A stretch of 7,228 bases of DNA. Origin: Actinomycetota bacterium (GTDB lineage Bacteria; Actinomycetota; Thermoleophilia; Miltoncostaeales; Miltoncostaeaceae). The DNA lies in contig CANJMX010000079.1 of assembly GCA_947475125.1 (NCBI GenBank), positions 1 to 7,228 on the forward strand, read 5' to 3'. This document shows positions 1-5,361 of the stretch, one piece after another. The translations under genes were made by a program, and so were the position numbers. Position 1 is the stretch's first letter. The number at the start of each line of letters is the position of its first letter. The notes beneath the pieces are model-generated. The model did no database searches, was not told where the DNA came from, and saw only the letters and a program-made list of their open reading frames with translations.

Positions 1-1600
1 CGTCGCGCAGCTTCACCTTCTGCACGCGCTCGGTGGGCGTCTTCGGGAGCGAGTCCACGAAGCGGATGTAGCGGGGAACCATGAAGTACGGCATGCGCTC
101 GGCCATGAACTCGGTGAGCTCCACCGGGTTCGGAGCGGCACCCTCGGCGACACAGACGATCATGATCTCGTCCTCGCTCGATGCACCCTCGCCGGCCTTC
201 ACGCCGATGGCGGCGGCCTCCTTGACGTTGGGGTGCTCGGATACCTGGCGCTCAACCTCCATGGACGACACGTTCTCGCCGCGACGGCGGATGTAGTCCT
301 TCACGCGGTCCATGAAGTAGATGTAGCCGTCGGCGTCCATACGACCGAGGTCGCCGGTGTGCAACTTGAGGTTGCGGAAGTCCTCAGCCGTCTTCTCGGG
401 CATGCCGTAGTACGCGCGCATGACGATATTCGGGATCTTCATGTCCACCACGATCTCGCCGGGGGTCTCCGGCGGCACGGGGCGGTCGGTACCGGGCTCC
501 ACGACGGTCACCTCGTAGCCGGGGTTGGCCACGCCGATGGTGCCGGGAACCGGGTCGCGCGTCGGGTCCATGTAGGTGGCCATACCGGTCTCGGTGAGCC
601 CGTAGCCCTCAATGAACTTGACGCCGAAGCGCTCCTGGAACTCGTAGTAGATGTCCTTCGGCGCCGGGGCGGCGAAGACCGTGTGGACCTTGTGCTGCTT
701 GTCCAGGTCCGACTCGGGGATGTTCCAGATGAAGTACGACACCGCGCCGATCGAGTTGAAGACCGTGGCCTCCGCGTCGATGACCTGCTGCCAGAAGCGA
801 CTCGACGAGAACCGCTCGGTGTAGGCGATGCGCCCGCCGGCGACCAGCGCCGGGTAGCCGGACAGCACCTGCGCGTTGCTGTGAAACAGCGGCAGACACG
901 AGAAGAACGTGTCGTCGGCAAGGTCCTCGATGGAGCGACCGGAGGTCTTGGACACAACCTCCAACAGGCCGCGTGCCGAGAAGTAGTCGGCGGCGTTCTG
1001 CTTGATGACGCCCTTCGAGCGACCAGTGGTGCCCGAGGTGAACATGATGCGGGCATCATCCACCCACGAGTACTCCACGCCGTCGGGCTCGGAGTCGGAT
1101 GCATCCATGAGGGCCGTAAGCGGCTCCCACTTGAGCGATGGGTCGGGACCCTCCTGCGCGCCGGTGTGCATCACGATGACGTGCTCAAGGAGCGGCAGCT
1201 CCTTGATGACGAAGTCCAGACGGTCAAGGAAGACGTCGGAGATGATGAGCTTCTTGGCCTCGACCAGGTTGATGGTCCAGGACAGGAAGTCGCCCTTGTA
1301 CGCCGTGTTGATGGAGCTCATCACGGCGCCGGCCTTGAGGATGCCGTACCAGACCGGCAGGAACTCCTCGCAGTTCGGCAGCATCACCGACACCGACTCG
1401 CCCTTCTCCACGCCACGGGCGAGGAGGGCGTTGGCCACGCGGTTGGAGCGGGCGTTCACTTCGCCGTAGCTCACCCACGGGTTATCGGCGAACTTCAGAT
1501 AATCCTTGTCCGGATGTGCCTCAGCGCGGTCCCTGAGGACCTTCGCGAGGATCCATTTCGTCGGATCGTCCTTTGCGTACCAATCACTCCACTCGGCCAT
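1..1600 (-). CDS. Acyl-CoA ligase (AMP-binding, CaiC/FadD-like), C-terminus cut by window edge
   Basis: ATP-dependent ligase of the adenylate-forming superfamily. It would join a carboxylic acid to coenzyme A through an acyl-adenylate, in the cytoplasm. In the 533 visible residues I see the P-loop FTSGTTGRSKG (about 187-197), the YGLTETG motif (333-339), HTGD (414-417), the RVKDYIRRRGENVSS hinge (432-446) and the C-terminal PKTPTERVQK (519-528). The motif order is complete and only a short tail should lie beyond the left edge. The RRRGENVSS hinge is typical of crotonobetaine/carnitine-CoA ligase-like members. The position where many family members have the catalytic A10 lysine is Arg525. The ATG at 1600-1598 has an AAGGAG Shine-Dalgarno (1610-1615) nine bases upstream. 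It is the last visible gene of the operon, 43 bp after the DUF35 gene. The substrate cannot be read from sequence; the neighbours suggest a branched, sterol-like or fatty acid. Confidence 0.95.
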   Translation of the reverse strand, partial: MAEWSDWYAKDDPTKWILAKVLRDRAEAHPDKDYLKFADNPWVSYGEVNARSNRVANALLARGVEKGESVSVMLPNCEEFLPVWYGILKAGAVMSSINTAYKGDFLSWTINLVEAKKLIISDVFLDRLDFVIKELPLLEHVIVMHTGAQEGPDPSLKWEPLTALMDASDSEPDGVEYSWVDDARIMFTSGTTGRSKGVIKQNAADYFSARGLLEVVSKTSGRSIEDLADDTFFSCLPLFHSNAQVLSGYPALVAGGRIAYTERFSSSRFWQQVIDAEATVFNSIGAVSYFIWNIPESDLDKQHKVHTVFAAPAPKDIYYEFQERFGVKFIEGYGLTETGMATYMDPTRDPVPGTIGVANPGYEVTVVEPGTDRPVPPETPGEIVVDMKIPNIVMRAYYGMPEKTAEDFRNLKLHTGDLGRMDADGYIYFMDRVKDYIRRRGENVSSMEVERQVSEHPNVKEAAAIGVKAGEGASSEDEIMIVCVAEGAAPNPVELTEFMAERMPYFMVPRYIRFVDSLPKTPTERVQKVKLRD

Positions 1601-1643
1601 CGCCGTTATCTCCTTCGTCTGCTCGTCGTGTCTTGCCGCGGCA

Positions 1644-2078
1644 TCAGCCGGCGGGGGTGAACCTGGGCATTGTCACTTCGTCAGTCACGTCATCAAAGAC
1701 GAGCTTGACCTTCATTCCAATGGTGACGTCCTCGGGATCGAGGGAGGGGTAGCCCTCCTCGTCCTTCACGAGGATGCTCATCATGCGCGGACCCTCTTCG
1801 AGGTCGATCAGCGCCACGATGTGCGGCGGGTCGCCCTTGTAGGCCTTGCTCGGCCCCATGAAGTGGGTCGAGTAGGTGTAGACGGTGCCGTTGCCGGTCG
1901 CGTCCATCCAGCTGGTGGCGCTCAGCGTGCCCGGCGCATACTTGCGCGGGTACCAGAACGGCTTGCCGGCGTCATCGCACGGGATGATGAACCGGTGCTC
2001 CTTGAGGGCCTCCCAGAAGGTGGCGTCCTCCGGACGAAGGTCCGGGAGCGGCTTGGTGTATGCGGGCTTCTCTGACAT
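1644..2078 (-). CDS. OB-fold protein of the DUF35 family with degenerate zinc ribbon
   Basis: A stand-alone 144-aa DUF35 protein, the usual length. These proteins pair an N-terminal rubredoxin-like zinc ribbon with a C-terminal OB fold, and bind thiolase-fold partners to form the CoA-substrate site. The N-terminal helix runs to about residue 30 and the ribbon lies at 31-53. The OB fold follows, with landmarks GNGTVYTYS (62-70), PHIVALIDLEEGPRMMS (85-101) and IGMKVKLVF (120-128). The family ribbon is CxxC...PRxxCPxC; here the four positions read C34, A37, A48 and T51, so zinc is probably not bound there. The ATG at 2078-2076 has GAGGAG (2089-2094) ten bases upstream. It sits 39 bp after the thiolase stop and 43 bp before the ligase start, so it is almost surely co-transcribed with both. 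Inferred role: scaffold subunit of the upstream thiolase-fold protein. Confidence 0.93.
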   Translation of the reverse strand: MSEKPAYTKPLPDLRPEDATFWEALKEHRFIIPCDDAGKPFWYPRKYAPGTLSATSWMDATGNGTVYTYSTHFMGPSKAYKGDPPHIVALIDLEEGPRMMSILVKDEEGYPSLDPEDVTIGMKVKLVFDDVTDEVTMPRFTPAG

Positions 2079-2117
2079 TGCTCGGTGTCTCCTCAGTCGT
2101 CTCGGTCGTGAGCGGTA

Positions 2118-3356
2118 CTACGCCGCAGACGGCGGCTCGCTGGACAGGACCAGCGCGCTCGTGGCCGCGAGGATGCCGCCCGAGCCATTCGTGATTGCAA
2201 GTTTCGCGCCGGGAACCTGGTGGTTGCCGCCGTTGAACTCGGTCTTCGCGGAGTCATCCGCCTCACCGCGAAGCTGCAGCACAGCCTCCACGATGTGGTG
2301 CATGGCACCGAGGTGGGCCTGACGGATCAGACCACCGTGGGTGTTCATCGGGAGCTTGCCGCCAAGCTTGGCGTTGCCCTCCAGCACCCATGCACCGGCC
2401 TCGCCGGGTCCACACACGCCAAAGCCCTCAAGGGCGATAAGCGGGGTGAACGAGAACGAGTCGTAGATCTCGGCCACATCGAGGTCCTGCGCGGTGATAC
2501 CGGCGACCTCCATGGCACGGCGACCCGCGCGGCCGAGGCCGTCACGGACGGAGGCCACCGAGGCGGCCTGCGAGATGTACTGGTGCGAGAAGCCCTCACC
2601 GATTCCGGTGATGTAAACCGGCTTCTTCTTCATGTTCTTGGCGCGCGCGGCCGTGGTGACGATGAACGCGGCGGCACCATCGGACACCAGCGAGCAGTCA
2701 AGGGCATGGAATGGCGTGGCGATCCAGCGGCTTTCCATGACTTCCTCAACCGTGACCACATCGCGGAGCATTGCGTTCCACTTCAGGGCGGCGTGCTCCG
2801 ACTGCGTGGCAACGACGGCCGCGAGGGCCTCCTGCGGGATGTCGTGCTCGTACATGTAGCGCTGGGCCAGAAGGCCGTACCCGCCGATGGTGGTGAGGCC
2901 GAACGGAGCCTCGTAGGCACCGTGGCTCATCTCGCGGGCCATGGCGAGCATGCCCGACGACGAGATACCCGAACGGGTGTTGTCGCCGCGGACGCAAAGG
3001 ACGGTCTCGGCGAGGCCGGCGTCGATCGCCAGCGCAGCCTGCACGGCCATAAGCGGGGCGGTGGCGCCACCGACAGCAACTGAGGCGAAGTAGCCAGGCT
3101 TCATGCCCATGTAGTCGGCCAAGGTCGTGGAGTGCATCAGGGTGGACTCCACAAAGGAGAACGCCGTGACGATGCCGTCAACGTCCTTGAGCTCAAGACC
3201 AGCGTCGTCGAGCGCGGTCTTGGTGACCTCGGCCAGCAGCTCAAACGAGCCGCGGTCGCTGATGATGCCCTGCTCTGTCTCACCGACACCTGCGATGCAG
3301 ATGCCCTTTGCGAGCATGCGGCGTGCTTCCTTGACGTCGGGGGTGCCCTCGGCCAT
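2118..3356 (-). CDS. Thiolase-fold protein, SCP-x/Ltp type, without catalytic cysteines (possible retro-aldolase)
   Basis: A 412-aa member of the lipid-transfer-protein/SCP-x thiolase group. Landmarks are IAGVGETEQG (21-30), the nucleophile loop VGGATAP (95-101), DCSLVSDGAAA (220-230), EIYDSFSFTPL (296-306), NTHGG (338-342) with A-H348-L, and a C-terminal glycine loop (391-394). Aligned by eye with biosynthetic thiolases, the nucleophilic Cys falls on Gly97 and the second catalytic Cys near Thr389, while His348 of the usual GHP is kept. Normal thiolysis is therefore unlikely. Known relatives with this pattern include Ltp2, which works as a retro-aldolase with the DUF35 domain of ChsH2 in steroid side-chain breakdown; a DUF35 gene follows directly here. 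The frame stays open upstream, but AGGAGG (3363-3368) six bases before the ATG at 3356 fixes the start. Met14 is a weaker alternative. The exact reaction is inference. Confidence 0.93.
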   Translation of the reverse strand: MAEGTPDVKEARRMLAKGICIAGVGETEQGIISDRGSFELLAEVTKTALDDAGLELKDVDGIVTAFSFVESTLMHSTTLADYMGMKPGYFASVAVGGATAPLMAVQAALAIDAGLAETVLCVRGDNTRSGISSSGMLAMAREMSHGAYEAPFGLTTIGGYGLLAQRYMYEHDIPQEALAAVVATQSEHAALKWNAMLRDVVTVEEVMESRWIATPFHALDCSLVSDGAAAFIVTTAARAKNMKKKPVYITGIGEGFSHQYISQAASVASVRDGLGRAGRRAMEVAGITAQDLDVAEIYDSFSFTPLIALEGFGVCGPGEAGAWVLEGNAKLGGKLPMNTHGGLIRQAHLGAMHHIVEAVLQLRGEADDSAKTEFNGGNHQVPGAKLAITNGSGGILAATSALVLSSEPPSAA

Positions 3357-3362
3357 TCCCGT

Positions 3363-3368
3363 CCTCCT
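3363..3368 (-). promoter_or_regulatory. Shine-Dalgarno AGGAGG that fixes the thiolase start
   Basis: A perfect AGGAGG on the minus strand, six bases before the ATG at 3356-3354. It matters because the reading frame remains open for about 200 codons further upstream, through the gap and across the DUF1284 gene. This site argues for the short 412-aa product. Confidence 0.8.
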
Positions 3369-3484
3369 GAGCCTCACAGCCCCGGACGCACTGATCGCGA
3401 CCCGATCCAGAAGGGATACGGAGCCGCGGTGACGTCGCCCGGAACCTCGGTCGCGCGGCCCTCGAAATGGACCGCTCTCTCGCC

Positions 3485-3522
3485 GGTTGGGGACCATACC
3501 CAACCCCGGCACTTTGTGTCGG
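3485..3522 (-). promoter_or_regulatory. Candidate promoter with overlapping inverted-repeat operator for the thiolase operon
   Basis: On the minus strand a CCGACA box (3517-3522) and a TATGGT box (3493-3498) are 18 bases apart; each matches 4 of 6 bases of the sigma-70-type consensus. The -10 box sits exactly inside a perfect 7-bp inverted repeat, GGTTGGG (3485-3491) and CCCAACC (3499-3505), with a 7-base centre. A dimeric repressor such as a TetR- or GntR-family protein bound there would block the promoter, which would suit a substrate-induced degradation operon. No regulator gene lies in the window. The implied leader is about 130 nt. It holds small potential hairpins (GATCG/CGATC at 3393-3407; GCCGCG/CGCGGC at 3423-3459) but no recognised riboswitch. 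Confidence 0.35.
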
Positions 3523-3582
3523 ATGAACCGAAGTCGTCGGGGACGAAAACCACGCTGCTGCGGAGACCACCGTTGCCGGCGA

Positions 3583-4041
3583 TCAGCCCTCGTAGGTGAT
3601 GCCCTGCCCCGCCCGGAGGTCGGCGATGCCCTGCGCGCACACCCCATATTCGAGCCACGGACATCCCTCGCACAGGGTCGTGAGGTCGTCGGGGGCCACC
3701 CTGTCGCGCACTCGCTGCTGCAGATCGGCCCAGGGCATGACATCCCCGGACTCCACGCCGAGCACCCCGGCCACGCGTACATCCTGCTGCACGACCCCCA
3801 TGCCGTACCGCAGGCACCCACCGGCGCCAAGCGACGGGCACGACCTGCACACGGTGTCGGACCCAATGCGCACACATACCTGCGTGGCGGGCTCGTCGCG
3901 CAGCGTGCTGACCACCTGCGAAAGCGCAGCAACGAAGCCGTCGGAGTAGCCCATCCCCCTGAATCCATGAACACACAGCGTGTGGTGGGCCGAGATATCC
4001 ACGGGGCGCCCGGCCAGTGGTCGGTCGCCCGAAGTCGTCAT
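3583..4041 (-). CDS. DUF1284 family protein, predicted metal or Fe-S binding
   Basis: A 152-aa protein I assign to DUF1284 from the N-terminal signature HHTLCVHGFRGMGYSDGFV (19-37), a close variant of the family's HHLLCLxGFRGxGYSxxFV. It has eight cysteines. Six form two copies of the same spacing: C65-x2-C68-x7-C76 and C124-x2-C127-x7-C135; C23 and C56 are the others. The family is annotated as likely iron-sulfur or metal binding, but its function is unknown. No signal peptide or membrane segment is seen, so it is probably cytoplasmic. The ATG at 4041 has no clear Shine-Dalgarno; a GTG at codon 14, five codons before HH19-20, is possible. The frame is open further upstream to 4278, but that would overlap the preceding gene, which ends 58 bp before this start. 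The two may be co-transcribed. Confidence 0.85.
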   Translation of the reverse strand: MTTSGDRPLAGRPVDISAHHTLCVHGFRGMGYSDGFVAALSQVVSTLRDEPATQVCVRIGSDTVCRSCPSLGAGGCLRYGMGVVQQDVRVAGVLGVESGDVMPWADLQQRVRDRVAPDDLTTLCEGCPWLEYGVCAQGIADLRAGQGITYEG

Positions 4042-4099
4042 CGTGCCGGCACGCGTGCGGCCGCGCTGCACCCCGATGGAGCGCAGGAGGCGAGCGGCG

Positions 4100-4816
4100 T
4101 CATTGGTCGCTGCTGGGAGCGCCGGCCTCGGTGAGCGCCGATCCCACGGCCTCGGTGAGGAACTGCACGCGGGCCCAGAGCAGCGCGGCCTCACGGGCGC
4201 GCGCTCCCTCGGGGGTGCGCTCCCACAGGGTGGCGGCCTCCTCGGCACCAGACAGCCCCTCGGGTGTGGTGCGCGCAATGGCGGCGTCGATGAGTTCGCG
4301 GTTGCGAAGCAGGTGCTCCGACTGCCACTCGGTCACGCGACGGGCAAAGGCCGGCCCCTCGTCGCCACCCGGACGGCACGTAAAACCGATTCCCTCCGAA
4401 AACAGGCGGCCCAGCGACCGGAGCTCCACCTCGCGGCGCTCGTCAGCCGGGTCGGCAGCGCGGCCGCGCTGCTCGCCCCGGGCCTCCTCGTCCAGACGCA
4501 AGGCCTCCAGGCGCTCATCGCCGGCAACGAGGAACTCGGTCATACGCTTGGCGAGGCCGGTGGGCGCTCCGGGCCATTTCGCCTCGATTGCGGCGGCGAG
4601 GTGCGACAACCACGCGCGGGCGCTTGCGGCGCGGGCACGGTCCAGACGCTCCTCGGGGCTTGGCAACTGCCCGCCCTCGGCCGCCATGAACTCCTGCACG
4701 AGCCCCCGCGAACCCTCGGCGCGCATGCGGTTGTCGAGGGCCGGGCGGTTCTCCAGCATCCAGGCGACAAGCACCTGACCCAGATCATCTGCGCTGTTAT
4801 CGGTCGTACCGGGCAC
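4100..4816 (-). CDS. Unrecognised helical protein (238 aa)
   Basis: I do not recognise this protein. It is rich in Ala, Glu, Arg and Leu, has almost no predicted beta character and a single cysteine (C147), and should be mostly alpha-helical. A strongly charged stretch runs from about 100 to 135. Tryptophans at 19, 69, 81, 164, 198 and 214 punctuate amphipathic helices. No signal peptide or transmembrane segment is visible. Coding status is supported by G/C-rich third positions and a balanced protein composition in this frame; the antisense frames give low-complexity Arg/Ser/Gly-rich products. The start is GTG at 4816-4814, because an in-frame TAG lies four codons earlier (4828-4826). The Shine-Dalgarno is weak, so Met20 is an alternative. 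It precedes the DUF1284 gene by 58 bp on the same strand and diverges from the 99-aa gene. Confidence 0.72.
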   Translation of the reverse strand: MPGTTDNSADDLGQVLVAWMLENRPALDNRMRAEGSRGLVQEFMAAEGGQLPSPEERLDRARAASARAWLSHLAAAIEAKWPGAPTGLAKRMTEFLVAGDERLEALRLDEEARGEQRGRAADPADERREVELRSLGRLFSEGIGFTCRPGGDEGPAFARRVTEWQSEHLLRNRELIDAAIARTTPEGLSGAEEAATLWERTPEGARAREAALLWARVQFLTEAVGSALTEAGAPSSDQ

Positions 4817-4876
4817 GCGGCCACGCTACCATCGCCCTGAGTACGCGGGAACCGACAGCGGCACGAAGGAGAAACG
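4817..4876. promoter_or_regulatory. Divergent intergenic region between the 238-aa and 99-aa genes
   Basis: Sixty bases separate two divergent starts, so transcription of both genes must begin in or very near it, possibly inside the neighbouring coding sequence. On the plus strand TACCAT (4827-4832) is a possible -10 box, with no convincing -35 partner. A strong AAGGAG (4866-4871) serves the plus-strand gene. No operator-like palindrome stands out. Confidence 0.35.
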
Positions 4877-5176
4877 GTGGCCGACGACCCCTTTTACAAC
4901 AAAGAAACCGACACCTACCGCGTTATTCACAGAGGGCACCCAAGTGCTTCTGCTGTGACCAACACGGAGGGTGTCACGGTGTTCTTCGATCCCGACACGC
5001 ACGAGGTGCTCGGGTTCACCATCGCTGAGTTCTCAAAGTATTACGACGACCACGTCACAGACGAGGGCGAGTTTGAGGTAGTGCTCCCGGCACGTGTGCC
5101 GGTGAACATCGAGGAAGAGATGGACTTCGACGAGGAGACCATCACGAACAACGTGCGGATCGCCGAGATCTACTAG
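4877..5176 (+). CDS. Small acidic protein, faintly DUF2283-like (99 aa)
   Basis: A 99-aa acidic protein starting with GTG at 4877, five bases after a strong AAGGAG (4866-4871). The first half, FYNKETDTYRV (6-16) followed by EGVTVFFDPDTHEVLGFTIAEFSKYY (31-56), resembles the beta-hairpin pattern of DUF2283 proteins (Y-x-x-E-x-D, then a V-x-x-D-x-D-x-x-x-x-x-G-x-x-I strand pair). The match is weak and made by eye. The C-terminal third is highly acidic (residues 79-87 are mostly Glu and Asp). There are no cysteines, signal peptide or membrane segment. GC content counted over 4921-5160 is about 57%, against 75% in 4141-4200 and 65% in 2281-2340, so its codon use differs from the neighbours. That could mean high expression, recent acquisition or simply its acidic composition. 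Function is unknown; it is the only plus-strand gene in the window. Confidence 0.82.
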   Translation: MADDPFYNKETDTYRVIHRGHPSASAVTNTEGVTVFFDPDTHEVLGFTIAEFSKYYDDHVTDEGEFEVVLPARVPVNIEEEMDFDEETITNNVRIAEIY

Positions 5177-5283
5177 GTCTGCACGTCACGGTTGTGAGTT
5201 CGCGCGGAACCCCGAACGCCGAATTGCCTTTCCCCCTTGCGGTGGGGCATGCGGTGCCGGGATACCACTCGCCTCACGCAGCA
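5177..5283. other. First part of the convergent intergenic gap, small repeats only
   Basis: Non-coding as far as I can tell. It contains a short direct repeat TGCGGTG (5238-5244 and 5250-5256) and minor hairpins such as GGCA/TGCC near 5246-5257. None is strong enough to name. It lies directly upstream of the structured element at 5284-5361. Confidence 0.3.
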
Positions 5284-5361
5284 GTCATCGATTACCCGGT
5301 GGTGAGGGTGGGCGTACGTCCGCCCCGCCCCGGGTGATTGACCTGCGTCAACACCGATGAC
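5284..5361. terminator. Nested stem-loop fold between convergent genes; candidate bidirectional terminator or structured RNA
   Basis: The element fills the last 78 bases before the sirtuin-like stop codon (5362-5364). An outer perfect 7-bp stem, GTCATCG (5284-5290) with CGATGAC (5355-5361), encloses two hairpins with almost no linker. Hairpin one pairs 5291-5299 with 5330-5338 (one G-T wobble), continues with 5301-5304/5326-5329 and 5310-5314/5321-5325, and ends in a 6-base loop: about 18 pairs in all. Hairpin two is TGAC (5339-5342) with GTCA (5347-5350) around CTGC. Four bases then lead back to the outer stem, giving a three-way junction. There is no T tract on either strand, so it is not a standard intrinsic terminator. 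Its position still suits stopping transcription from both sides. A regulatory or small RNA is the alternative. Confidence 0.45.

Noticed and set aside
233..1660. Long plus-strand open frame (475 codons) opposite the acyl-CoA ligase and the end of the DUF35 gene
   Set aside because: It is antisense to a clear ligase with all family motifs. Its product is His/Val/Arg/Gly-rich without recognisable domains, which is a common artefact in high-GC DNA.
3393..3459. Small hairpins in the leader of the thiolase operon (possible riboswitch or attenuator)
   Set aside because: Stems of 5-6 bp are expected by chance at this GC content, with no T tract, leader peptide or known riboswitch motif.
3357..3974. 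N-terminal extension of the thiolase frame to 618 codons
   Set aside because: The extension would overlap the DUF1284 gene and is Arg/Ser/Pro-rich. The ATG at 3356 has a perfect Shine-Dalgarno and the family is about 380-410 residues long.
4042..4278. Extension of the DUF1284 frame to a start at 4278
   Set aside because: The extra residues are Pro/Arg-rich and overlap the end of the 238-aa gene. Family members begin shortly before the HHxLC motif.
3980..4840. Plus-strand open frames opposite the 238-aa gene
   Set aside because: Their products are Arg/Ser/Gly/Ala-rich and low in complexity. The minus-strand frame gives a balanced, helix-forming protein and starts directly after an in-frame stop.
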